A DNA stretch of 14,060 nucleotides from Lentisalinibacter sp964427415 (lineage in GTDB: Bacteria; Pseudomonadota; Gammaproteobacteria; Steroidobacterales; Woeseiaceae), in the NCBI GenBank assembly GCA_964427415.1, contig CAYRUH010000061.1:1-14060 (forward strand), read 5' to 3'. The position numbers were made by a program, and so were the translations under genes. Numbering within the stretch: the first letter of the stretch is position 1; every line of letters begins with the position of its first letter. Positions 7,361 through 13,970 of the stretch are shown piece by piece. The notes beneath the pieces are model-generated. The model had not been told where the DNA came from and searched no databases. It saw only the letters and a program-made list of their open reading frames with translations.

Positions 7361-8881
7361 TCAGGATCCCTGGCCGCCGGTGTCAATGCCGCCGGAGTTC
7401 CGGAACAGGCTGTGCCTGCCGGCCAGCCACGGCTCGTAGCGGCGCCACCCGCTGACCGCGTTGGTATGGATAGGCTTTCGTACCTGCCCGAGGGACGCCG
7501 TACGGATCGGCATGTCGACTTCGTGTGGCTGCAGGCAGGAGGATTCCGGCTCGAGTCCCGCGTGCGCCAGCAACCGGGGAATGGTCTCTTCGGGATGTTC
7601 GACCAGATTCTCATATCGACACTCGAAAATTCGGCTATCGGGTAGCACATCCCGCCAGTGCTGCATCAGCGCATCGTACAGGTCCAGATAGCCAGCGATC
7701 GAGTCGAAATCGTAACTCCAGGCATTGCCGCGGCTGAAGCGCGTCGTGAAGCAGGACCAAGCCGTAGCCGCCGGGTCACGCCTGCAATAGATGATTGGCG
7801 CGCCGGCGGCGATCATGGCCAGCGCACCCAAAAAGAAATGATGACCAAGATTTTTCTCGACAATACGATTGCCGCTGCCGAATCTATCTGCATAAGCTGC
7901 CTCGAGGCGGCAGCCCATGTTGCGCCACGGCTGCTCGCCGCGCAATATCGCAGCGTCGATCCGCCGCATGTCGACTGGCTCAAAGCTGCCGTACTCGATC
8001 GTGGCCAATCGCACGAGGTTGGACTCACCCGCTCCGGTTACCAGGGAGTGAGCCGCGAGGATTGTCTCCACCAATGTGGTGCCGGATCTCGGAACACCCA
8101 CGATGAAAATTGGCAGAGAATTCAGGTAGCGATGCGGCATGCTCTCTACGAAGAACTGTTGCGAGAATGTTCTCTTCAATCTCCCGATGTACCGTGTCAT
8201 CGCCTCGAGATCAGGTGAAATCTCCGCAGCGATGAGACGAGCACCGTTCTCGTAAGCCTGGAGGGCGCCGCGAAGATCGTTGCTACGCTCGAGCAGCTTT
8301 GCGCGGGCATAGGAGAGTGCTCCCTGCGCTCGTCGGTTGGACCCGGTCATTGTCATTGCGCGGTCGACGATCGCGAAATCCTCTTCGGAAGGCGCGCCGG
8401 TGTCGAGGTACGCGATGTATTCAATCGCCTCGACGTGATCGGGTTTGAGCCGGACTGCTTGCCTGAATCGAGTCACGCCGTCTTCGATTTGATTGTCCCT
8501 GGTGAGCAGGAGTCCCAGGCCATACTGCGCTGAAGGATGCTCGGGAACATCGTGCACTAACTGCGATACGACCGCGATCGCTTCTCCGAGCTTGTCCAGA
8601 TCGCCCAGTATCATCGATAACATCAGCGCGGCCTGCGGCTCGTCGCCGCAACTCGACAGGAAATTGCGGGCCGCCCTTTCCGCACTTTGCAGATCGCCCA
8701 GACTCCAGAGCCGTCGGGCCAGATCGCCCCAGAACGCTCCGCCGGATTCGATGGTGAGCAGGTCCCGCAATATCGTCAGTGCATCGGCCCTTCTTGCGGA
8801 GGCGACAAGACTTTCGGCCTTCCGGAGTCGAGCACGGATAGCAGCTGGAGTGGGGTTCGAATTCGAACGAGACTCATTCAT
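7361..8881 (-). CDS. TPR-sulfotransferase 3 (intact)
   Basis: 506 residues and the only complete member of the three paralogues. Residues about 15-235 are TPR-like (for example QAALMLSMILGDLDKLGEAI and YGLGLLLTRDNQIEDGVTRF). The catalytic domain starts at about 256. It has PIFIVGVPRSGTTLVETIL as the PAPS 5'-phosphosulfate loop (G262 to T269), RIVEKNLGHH at about 339-348 and the 3'-phosphate-binding stretch YCRRDPAATAWSCF at 365-378. It also has the C-terminal PIRTASLGQVRKPI at 458-471 with WRRYEPW after it. Soluble, with no signal peptide. The ATG at 8881 has no strong ribosome site. It follows the methyltransferase by 44 nt in the same direction and precedes sulfotransferase 2 by 147 nt, so a shared transcript is possible. 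The target is unknown. Family call firm. Confidence 0.87.
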   Translation of the reverse strand: MNESRSNSNPTPAAIRARLRKAESLVASARRADALTILRDLLTIESGGAFWGDLARRLWSLGDLQSAERAARNFLSSCGDEPQAALMLSMILGDLDKLGEAIAVVSQLVHDVPEHPSAQYGLGLLLTRDNQIEDGVTRFRQAVRLKPDHVEAIEYIAYLDTGAPSEEDFAIVDRAMTMTGSNRRAQGALSYARAKLLERSNDLRGALQAYENGARLIAAEISPDLEAMTRYIGRLKRTFSQQFFVESMPHRYLNSLPIFIVGVPRSGTTLVETILAAHSLVTGAGESNLVRLATIEYGSFEPVDMRRIDAAILRGEQPWRNMGCRLEAAYADRFGSGNRIVEKNLGHHFFLGALAMIAAGAPIIYCRRDPAATAWSCFTTRFSRGNAWSYDFDSIAGYLDLYDALMQHWRDVLPDSRIFECRYENLVEHPEETIPRLLAHAGLEPESSCLQPHEVDMPIRTASLGQVRKPIHTNAVSGWRRYEPWLAGRHSLFRNSGGIDTGGQGS

Positions 8882-8925
8882 TGGAGCGGATTAGGCCCGG
8901 ATCGTTGCAGTAAGGCCACCATCGG

Positions 8926-9894
8926 CTAAAGCCTGTCCCGTTCTGCGACCAATACCCAGGCAAGCGCCACTGCGGTCTCCGAGACGACTAACTCGTCCTC
9001 CCTCACGAGTGTGAAGCCCGACGTGCGGGCGTAGTCGCAGAGCCCGCGGAAGGCGTCCTCGCCGACCGCCGCCTCGCACATCGAGGCCATGCGGCCGGCG
9101 TAGGCCTGCACCTCGGCGTCCATCCGCTGCAGCCAGCCCAGCACGTCGGCCGGCTCGTAGCGGGCCATACGCTCGTGCATGGTGCGGATGTCCCGGTACA
9201 GGCGAATCACCGTGCCGTCGGCCACCTGCTGGCCGTGGCGGCGCATGAGTTCCTCCACCGCGCGGAGCGCCGGCGCAAAGGCCCGGCCGGCCTGCCGGAA
9301 CCGCTGCCGGTCGCCGCCGCGCATCGCCGCGAAGCCCGCCTCGAACAGCTCGTGGGCCAGCGGCAGCAAGCGCGTCTGCACGATGGCCTGCATCGCATCG
9401 CGGCTGACTGCGCACTGGCGATGGATGGCGCCGCCTTGCCGGTGCACGAGCAGCGCGGCCCGGCCGCCGTCGGCTACCAGCCGCAGCAGTTCCGGGAAGG
9501 CCTCGAGCCCCGCGTATTCGATGCCGAACTGGCTGACGGCAATGGTTGTGCTGCCGCTCTGCAGCGGCATGGCGCGGGCATCGGCCACGATGCCGTGGAC
9601 CTCCGCATAGCGCTCGCCGGTGACGCGCACGGCGGCGTCGGAGACATCCACGCAGACGTAACGGCCCGCCTCGCCGAATTGCGCCCGGGCGGCACCGGTG
9701 ACGGCGCCGTTGCCGCTGGCCACGTCCACAACGAGGGGGGCATCATAGCGGCTCGCCGCGTCGCGGAAGAAGCGCTCCCAGAAGCCGGTGACGGCGGGGT
9801 GGCTGCTGCCGCCGCCGCTGTAGGCGGCCGCATCCCGTGCGCCCCGCCAGTAGGCATCCCAGCTGGATGTGATGTCGGCGTCCTGTTGGCTCAT
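8926..9894 (-). CDS. Class I SAM-dependent methyltransferase
   Basis: 322 residues. The Rossmann motif I reads LVVDVASGNGAV (54-65), followed by an acidic residue after strand 2 (YVCVDVSDAAV, D83), a GIVADARAMPL motif II region, and QFGIEYAG. This is a standard class I methyltransferase fold. The second half is helical and rich in Arg, Ala and Glu and matches no acceptor-specific family I can name, so the substrate is unknown. The start is the ATG at 9894, just after an extended -10 box, with no clear ribosome site. It is much richer in GC than the sulfotransferase genes downstream and divergent from the MFS gene. Despite pointing into the sulfotransferase row, it may belong with the right-hand block. 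Fold call firm; role unknown. Confidence 0.8.
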   Translation of the reverse strand: MSQQDADITSSWDAYWRGARDAAAYSGGGSSHPAVTGFWERFFRDAASRYDAPLVVDVASGNGAVTGAARAQFGEAGRYVCVDVSDAAVRVTGERYAEVHGIVADARAMPLQSGSTTIAVSQFGIEYAGLEAFPELLRLVADGGRAALLVHRQGGAIHRQCAVSRDAMQAIVQTRLLPLAHELFEAGFAAMRGGDRQRFRQAGRAFAPALRAVEELMRRHGQQVADGTVIRLYRDIRTMHERMARYEPADVLGWLQRMDAEVQAYAGRMASMCEAAVGEDAFRGLCDYARTSGFTLVREDELVVSETAVALAWVLVAERDRL

Positions 9895-9928
9895 GTCGGC
9901 GGTCAGCCTTGCGCTCGCGTGGCAAGGC

Positions 9929-9938
9929 AGTATAGCAA
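9929..9938 (-). promoter_or_regulatory. Extended -10 promoter of the methyltransferase gene
   Basis: The minus strand reads TTGCTATACT: a TGn extension directly before TATACT (five of six consensus bases). Transcription would start near 9922, giving a leader of about 28 nt before the ATG at 9894. No -35 is evident, as is usual for extended -10 promoters. Inferred by consensus. Confidence 0.45.
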
Positions 9939-9994
9939 CCGCCGGCGGCCAGACGGACCGGACGGCACCGTCCCGTATACGGCATACTTCGCCC

Positions 9995-11224
9995 GTGCGC
10001 CTCCTCGCCGAAGACCTCCGCCCCGACCTGCCCTGGCTCTCCGGCGGCTTCCTGCTGACCTTCTTCTCGGGCTTTGGCCAGACCTACTACGTAGCGTTAT
10101 TCGCCGGCCACCTGAAGACTGACCTCGTCCTGACCGAGGGCGAGTTCGGCACGCTGTACACCATCGGCACGCTGGCCAGCGCGGCACTGCTGACCTGGGC
10201 GGGCAAGCTGGCCGACACGGTCTCCATACGCCTGCTCGGCGCCGGCGTGATCGCCGGCCTGGCGGCCACCTGCCTCGGCATGTCGGCGGTCTCGTCCGCC
10301 TGGGCGCTGGCGCTCGTTTTCTTCGGACTGCGATTCTTCGGCCAGGGCATGCTCACCCATGTGGCGATGACCGCCATGGGGCGCTGGTTCAATCGCAAGC
10401 GGGGCAGGGCGGTCGCCATCGCCGCCCTCGGTGCGCCGGCCGGTGAGGCCGTGTTGCCGCTTGCCGCGGTCGCCGCCATTGGCCTGTTCGGCTGGCGCGA
10501 GGCATGGATTGCAGCTGCAGCCCTGCTCGCCGTCCTCGCCCTGCCGGTGTTCGGCGTGCTGCTGCGCCACGAGCGCCACCCCACCCGCGGACCGGCTGCG
10601 GCCACGCAGCCGGAGGCGGAGGGCACGCGCCGGCACTGGACCCGGGGCGAGGTGCTGCGCGACCCGGCGTTCTACGGCCTCATGCCGGTGCTGCTGGCGA
10701 TGCCGTTTATCATCACGGCGGTGTTCATCAATCAGGTGCCGCTGGTGGCGCTGAAGGGCTGGGAGCTCGCCTGGTTCGCCGCCAATTTCCCCGTGCTGGC
10801 AGCCGCGCACGTGACCAGCGCCCTCGCGGCAGGCTGGCTCGCCGACCGGCTGGGTGCGCGCCGGCTGCTCACGATTTATCTGCTGCCACTCGGCATCGGC
10901 CTTCTGTTGCTGGTCTTCGCCGAGACCCGACTGGTTCTGCCCGCGGTCATGCTGTTGCTGGGTGCCAGTCTCGGTTTTACCTCGACGACCCACGGCGCCG
11001 TGTGGCCGGAACTCTACGGTACCCGTCATCTCGGCGGTATCCGGTCACTCACCACGGCGCTGGCGGTCTTCGCGTCGGCTCTGTCGCCGGGACTGGTGGG
11101 CATCCTGATGGACGGCGGCGTCGGGCTGGAGCTGCAACTCGGCGTGATGGGAATCTACTGCTTCGCCGCATCTCTCTGGACGGTGTTGATGCAGGGCCGG
11201 CTGGACCGTATCGCCGCCGGCTGA
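9995..11224 (+). CDS. MFS transporter
   Basis: About 409 residues with the 12-helix pattern of the major facilitator superfamily. The loop motif GKLADTVSIR follows helix 2, and its second-half counterpart GWLADRLGARR follows helix 8. This matches the family G-x-L-A-D-R-x-G-x-R signature. Helix 1 includes LLTFFSGFGQTYYV. The central cytoplasmic loop is the charged, proline-rich stretch around RHERHPTRGPAAA. It acts in the inner membrane; the solute is not predictable. The open frame begins at ATG 9869, inside the divergent methyltransferase gene. I chose GTG at 9995, where MFS-like sequence begins (RLLAEDLRPDLPWL). No ribosome site precedes it, and a CATACT -10-like box ends 6 nt before it, so the mRNA may be leaderless. 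It ends 9 nt from the convergent toxin gene. Confidence 0.82.
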   Translation: MRLLAEDLRPDLPWLSGGFLLTFFSGFGQTYYVALFAGHLKTDLVLTEGEFGTLYTIGTLASAALLTWAGKLADTVSIRLLGAGVIAGLAATCLGMSAVSSAWALALVFFGLRFFGQGMLTHVAMTAMGRWFNRKRGRAVAIAALGAPAGEAVLPLAAVAAIGLFGWREAWIAAAALLAVLALPVFGVLLRHERHPTRGPAAATQPEAEGTRRHWTRGEVLRDPAFYGLMPVLLAMPFIITAVFINQVPLVALKGWELAWFAANFPVLAAAHVTSALAAGWLADRLGARRLLTIYLLPLGIGLLLLVFAETRLVLPAVMLLLGASLGFTSTTHGAVWPELYGTRHLGGIRSLTTALAVFASALSPGLVGILMDGGVGLELQLGVMGIYCFAASLWTVLMQGRLDRIAAG

Positions 11225-11233
11225 AGGCGGCGC

Positions 11234-11998
11234 TCAGGCGGGCTGCGGCAGGCGGCCGTGCACCAGGAACTGCTCCCGGGGGAACCAGCTGCGGCGCTGG
11301 CCGAAGCGGAACTGCACGCCCTCCGGCCGGCTCTCGCACAGCCCGCCGACCGGATTGCGGTGGCGGCGCGAGCGCAGCGCCTCGGGTTGCAGGAGCGCGA
11401 TATTGCACTCTCGTCCCGGCGCGCGGGCGGACAGATAGGTGAACGCTGCCGTGCCGGCGCCCCGCAGCACCGTGCCGAGCGTCTGGCAGGGGCCGTATTG
11501 CGCCGGGTGCCGGAGTACCGCCTCGTGGCGCGAGAACGGCGGGGCCTCGAGACGGCGGCCGTGGTCGGTCTGGTAACGGGCCTCGAAGCGGGTGTGCTGG
11601 CTGATCACCCGGTCGGCGAATGGCGTCTGCATGCCCTCCAGGAAGAGCAGCCGGTAGTAGGCGACTTCCGCGAGCAGCGCCGTCTCGCTCAGCGAGCCGT
11701 AGAAGATGCCGGGCTCGAAGCGCCGTCCGAAGCGCGAGCCCCAGGGCAGGGGCGGATAGCGCCAGGGCGCGCGCAGCAGATAGTCGAAACGCCCGGTGCC
11801 GGCGGCGAGTGACGGTTTGGAGGCTTCCAGCAACCCTTCCAGCAGGGCGTGTTCCCCGAAGTCGTCCACCAGCGGAACGGTCACTTTCTGCTCCTGGTTC
11901 TCGACCAGACGCAGCAGCGTCCCCATCAGTGCCGTCTCGGGCGCGCGGGCGAGGACCCGGCGCCAGAACGGCTCGTCATAGCTTGCCGCGGATGGCAT
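11234..11998 (-). CDS. res: RES-domain toxin of a RES-Xre toxin-antitoxin pair
   Basis: 254 residues with a RES domain (PF08808). The characteristic block runs from APWRYPPLPWGSRF through GIFYGSLSETALLAEVAYYR (residues about 77-116). It holds the conserved Arg (R89), Tyr (Y100) and Glu (E111) of the family, with AFTYLSARAPGRECNIAL (S190, N199) later. RES toxins (MbcT, Res) degrade NAD+, which stops growth when the antitoxin is lost. The frame is open from 12247, but I start at ATG 11998, giving a 23-nt overlap with the antitoxin gene upstream. Residues before that are a shadow of the antitoxin frame. No ribosome site is seen, so translational coupling is likely. The about 75 residues before the RES core are longer than in minimal RES proteins, and their role is unclear. 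The key residues look intact, so it is probably active. Confidence 0.85.
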   Translation of the reverse strand: MPSAASYDEPFWRRVLARAPETALMGTLLRLVENQEQKVTVPLVDDFGEHALLEGLLEASKPSLAAGTGRFDYLLRAPWRYPPLPWGSRFGRRFEPGIFYGSLSETALLAEVAYYRLLFLEGMQTPFADRVISQHTRFEARYQTDHGRRLEAPPFSRHEAVLRHPAQYGPCQTLGTVLRGAGTAAFTYLSARAPGRECNIALLQPEALRSRRHRNPVGGLCESRPEGVQFRFGQRRSWFPREQFLVHGRLPQPA

Positions 11999-12338
11999 CC
12001 AGGTAGCCGGTGACGGTGACCAGTCCGGCGACCTCGCGCAATTGCTCGCGGGGCACGCCGCCCGTGTGCGTATTGGGCGTGCCCAGCCACTCGCGGATCT
12101 GTCCGGCGTCGTCATCCACCAGTACCGCCAGCGAGCGATAGCAGCGCAGCAGCAGCCGGGCGAGTTCGCCGGGTTTGCTATCGGGGTCGATACCGGAGCG
12201 GGAGATGCTGGAGCGGTCGCGGCCGATGACCGCCGAGAGTTCGTCACGGGAGAGCCCCATGCGGGCGGCCGCGCGCAACGTGGCCTTGCCGAGGACGGCG
12301 GCCGGGTCGGGTGAGAACTGTGGGCGGGGGCTTTTCAC
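11976..12338 (-). CDS. xre: Xre/MbcA/ParS-type antitoxin
   Basis: 120 residues. The first half has helix-turn-helix character (TLRAAARMGLSRDELSAVIG then RSSISR, about 20-47). The second half matches the MbcA/ParS/Xre toxin-binding domain (PF09722), with VLVDDDAGQIREWLGTPN at about 72-89 and a final GLVTVTGYLDAIRG. Antitoxins of this family bind and neutralise RES toxins and repress their own operon. The gene is directly upstream of, and overlaps, the RES gene, the usual order. GTG 12338 is the first possible start in the frame and no ribosome site precedes it. The -10 candidate ends 6 nt before the GTG, which suggests a leaderless message. An internal ATG at residue 27 would cut into the DNA-binding part, so it is less likely. 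Confidence 0.85.
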   Translation of the reverse strand: MKSPRPQFSPDPAAVLGKATLRAAARMGLSRDELSAVIGRDRSSISRSGIDPDSKPGELARLLLRCYRSLAVLVDDDAGQIREWLGTPNTHTGGVPREQLREVAGLVTVTGYLDAIRGKL

Positions 12339-12344
12339 GGGTCC

Positions 12345-12373
12345 AGTCTAGGCGCCCTCGCCGGCAATTGCAA
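12345..12373 (-). promoter_or_regulatory. Promoter of the xre-res operon
   Basis: On the minus strand TTGCAA (12373-12368), a 17-nt spacer and TAGACT (12350-12345). Four of six bases match consensus in each box. The expected start point is at about 12338, the first base of the GTG start codon. Confidence 0.5.
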
Positions 12374-12377
12374 TTGC
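12364..12377. promoter_or_regulatory. Perfect 14-bp palindrome, likely Xre operator
   Basis: GCAATTGCAATTGC equals its own reverse complement and also holds two direct CAATTG units with a third partial CAA. It covers the proposed -35 of xre-res and lies about 10 bp upstream of a plus-strand TACAAT box before zapG. Xre-family antitoxins repress their own promoters through palindromes, so this is the natural operator candidate. The sequence is seen; the binding is inferred. Confidence 0.55.
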
Positions 12378-12385
12378 AAGGAAAT

Positions 12386-12391
12386 TACAAT
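12386..12391 (+). promoter_or_regulatory. Possible -10 box for zapG-pdxH
   Basis: TACAAT (five of six consensus bases) in the AT-rich gap between xre and zapG, giving a leader of about 90 nt before ATG 12489. The -35 is not convincing. It lies next to the palindrome, so the antitoxin might also affect this promoter. Confidence 0.3.
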
Positions 12392-12488
12392 ATTCGTGCA
12401 TTTGGTTGCCCAGGATGCCGGTGCATTCCACGATGGGGACCGGCGGGAGGTCGTGATATGGTCGGTGAAGGCTTCACAGGAGGAACTC

Positions 12489-12998
12489 ATGGAGGAATTT
12501 TCACTCGTATCGTTGCTGATCGGTGCGGCCATCGGCCTGGTGCTGGGCGCCGGCGGCCTGTTCGTCTGGTTTCGCTATGGCGGCGGCGCGGGAGCCACCT
12601 CGGCCCGCCGTCGTGAAGAGGTCTATCGCGAGGAAGTGGCGGACCATTTCGTCAAGACGGCCGAACTCGTCAATCAGCTGACGGACAGTTACAAGGAGGT
12701 GTTCGATCACCTGCGCGAAGGTGCCGGCCACCTGGTGGACGAGGAGATACTGCGCGAGCGTCTCGTTCATCAGGACGACGAGAAAGTGACCCTGCGGCGC
12801 ATCGGTTACGCCGGCAGCGGCGACGGCCGCAAGGCCGGAGAGAAGCGGGCGTCCGACACGACCGGACAGGCCGGCGAGAGCGTCGAGAGTGTCGAGAGCG
12901 GCGAGAGCGGCGAGAACGGCGAGAACGGCAATAGTGACAAGGGCCGCAAGGGACGAGCGGGCGGTGGCGGCGAGGTCGCCAACGAATCACGGTTGTGA
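12489..12998 (+). CDS. zapG: ZapG/YhcB family (DUF1043) inner-membrane protein
   Basis: 169 residues. One N-terminal membrane helix (about 5-28, SLLIGAAIGLVLGAGGLFVW) is followed by the family's conserved cytoplasmic coiled region, YREEVADHFVKTAELVNQLT (about 46-65) and SYKEVFDHLREGA. E. coli YhcB/ZapG has the same helix-plus-coil design and links cell division to envelope synthesis. The family is largely gammaproteobacterial. The ATG at 12489 is well supported by AGGAGG (12478-12483) 5 nt upstream, although the frame opens at 12396. The C-terminal third is low-complexity, with a tripeptide array GES/VES/GEN at about 129-149 encoded by 9-bp repeats, then a basic Gly-rich end. Its stop overlaps the pdxH start. 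Family call firm. Confidence 0.87.
   Translation: MEEFSLVSLLIGAAIGLVLGAGGLFVWFRYGGGAGATSARRREEVYREEVADHFVKTAELVNQLTDSYKEVFDHLREGAGHLVDEEILRERLVHQDDEKVTLRRIGYAGSGDGRKAGEKRASDTTGQAGESVESVESGESGENGENGNSDKGRKGRAGGGGEVANESRL
12873..12935 (+). repeat. Seven 9-bp tandem repeats inside zapG
   Basis: Seven consecutive 9-bp units (types GGCGAGAGC, GTCGAGAGT, GGCGAGAAC and GGCAATAGT) are in the codon frame. They encode Gly/Val-Glu-Ser/Asn triplets in the ZapG tail. Because units are multiples of three, gain or loss of units keeps the frame. Confidence 0.85.
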
Positions 12999-13579
12999 AG
13001 CGTTACACGGATCCGTACCGGCATTTCCGGGACTGGTTCGCGCAGGCCGAGGAGGCCGAGCCGGCGTACCCCGAAGCCTTCGCCCTGGCTACCGCCGACC
13101 GCAATGGGGTGCCGTCGGTGCGTATCATGTTGCTGAAGGGCTACGACGAGCGGGGCTTCGTCTTCTTCACCAATCTCGACAGCCGCAAGGGCGGCGAGAT
13201 TGCCGATAACCCCGTGGTCTCGATGTGTTTCCACTGGAAGAGCCTGGAGAAGCAGGTGCGTATCGAGGGAGCGGTGGAGGCGGTGGGTGCGGAGGAGGCC
13301 GACGCCTACTTTGCCACCCGCCCGCGCACCAGTCAGCTCGGCGCCTGGGCCTCCCGCCAGTCGCGCCCGCTCTCGGGCCGCTTCGAACTGGAGGCGGAGG
13401 TGGCCCGCTACACGGCGAAGTTCAACGTGGGCGAGGTGCCGCGCCCGCCGCACTGGTCGGGGTTCCGGCTGCGCCCGGGGCGGGTGGAGTTCTGGCGCCA
13501 GTACGCATTCCGCCTGCATGACCGGCTTGAGTACCGGCGCAGCGGCGAGGCATGGGAGTCGCGCTACCTGTTCCCCTGA
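12995..13579 (+). CDS. pdxH: Pyridoxamine 5'-phosphate oxidase
   Basis: 194 residues. This FMN enzyme oxidises pyridoxamine or pyridoxine 5'-phosphate to pyridoxal 5'-phosphate. Family features appear in order. The FMN-binding stretch is SVRIMLLKGYDERGFVFFTN (40-59) with SRKGGEI, followed by CFHWKSLEKQVRIEGAVE. Then come RPRTSQLGAWASRQS and the C-terminal block VPRPPHWSGFRLRP, VEFWRQYAFRLHDRL and a final RYLFP. The R-L-H-D substrate-binding motif is intact. The N-terminus is about 20 residues shorter than E. coli PdxH, which is common. The GTG start overlaps the zapG stop (GTGA) and there is no separate ribosome site, so translation probably depends on zapG. High confidence. Confidence 0.95.
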   Translation: MKRYTDPYRHFRDWFAQAEEAEPAYPEAFALATADRNGVPSVRIMLLKGYDERGFVFFTNLDSRKGGEIADNPVVSMCFHWKSLEKQVRIEGAVEAVGAEEADAYFATRPRTSQLGAWASRQSRPLSGRFELEAEVARYTAKFNVGEVPRPPHWSGFRLRPGRVEFWRQYAFRLHDRLEYRRSGEAWESRYLFP

Positions 13580-13698
13580 GCCCGGCGCGGGGCGAGGTCC
13601 GCGTAGCCCAGCTGATTCAACCGGTACCAGATCTCGCCCCGCACCAGTTCGCGGTCAGCGCGGGTCTCGGCGATTCCCCGGGTTAGCGCTCCCGCCAC
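13564..13698 (-). CDS. Possible 44-residue small protein
   Basis: A short frame from GTG 13698 to TAG 13564 fills the gap between the convergent pdxH and EF-hand genes and overlaps each by 16 nt. The central peptide includes RELVRGEIWYRLNQLGYADL, which has a protein-like mix of charged and aromatic residues, and third codon positions are mostly G or C. There is no ribosome site; it could be translated by coupling after the EF-hand gene. It matches no family I know, and may be a remnant of a longer gene or chance. Confidence 0.25.
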   Translation of the reverse strand: MAGALTRGIAETRADRELVRGEIWYRLNQLGYADLAPRRAQGNR

Positions 13699-13919
13699 CA
13701 GTCGACGAATTCGTCGAATGCGATGGATCCGTCCTGGTGGGTGTCGAGCTCGCGGAAACCGATGCGGGCCTCCTCCTCGCTGGCGCCCGCCTCCAGCTCC
13801 TCCAGCATCTTCACGAACTCGTCAAACTCTATGCGGCCGTCGCCGTCCCGGTCGTTGTAGTCGAAGCTCTCGCGGAGTTCCCGGGCTTCCTCTTCACTGA
13901 GCGAGATGGGTTTGTCCAT
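13683..13919 (-). CDS. Small EF-hand calcium-binding protein
   Basis: 78 residues with two canonical EF-hand loops. The first, DRDGDGRIEFDE (23-34), has Asp at positions 1, 3 and 5, Gly at 6, Ile at 8 and Glu at 12. The second, DTHQDGSIAFDE (59-70), has the same pattern except His at position 3. Acidic helices flank both, as in calmodulin-like modules. No signal peptide, so it is cytoplasmic, and it probably buffers or senses Ca2+. The ATG at 13919 is supported by AGGAGG (13933-13928) 8 nt upstream; the frame is open to 13964 but that start has no such site. It converges with pdxH and lies next to a repeat array. The partner is unknown. Confidence 0.88.
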   Translation of the reverse strand: MDKPISLSEEEARELRESFDYNDRDGDGRIEFDEFVKMLEELEAGASEEEARIGFRELDTHQDGSIAFDEFVDWWRER

Positions 13920-13970
13920 GTCCGGCTCCTCCTCTGTGACGTTTCCGGCCCCCGATTCTCGCACGGAATG

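Noticed and set aside
9175..10122. Long plus-strand frame (315 codons) opposite the methyltransferase
   Set aside because: It has no motifs and overlaps a gene with a clear SAM-binding motif.
10097..11029. Long minus-strand frame (310 codons) opposite the MFS gene
   Set aside because: Composition is Gln/Arg/His-rich and it lies fully inside a clear transporter gene. It is a GC-driven shadow.
11999..12247. N-terminal extension of the RES toxin to 337 residues
   Set aside because: The extra residues are the shifted frame of the antitoxin gene, Ser/Pro/Arg-rich and without family features.
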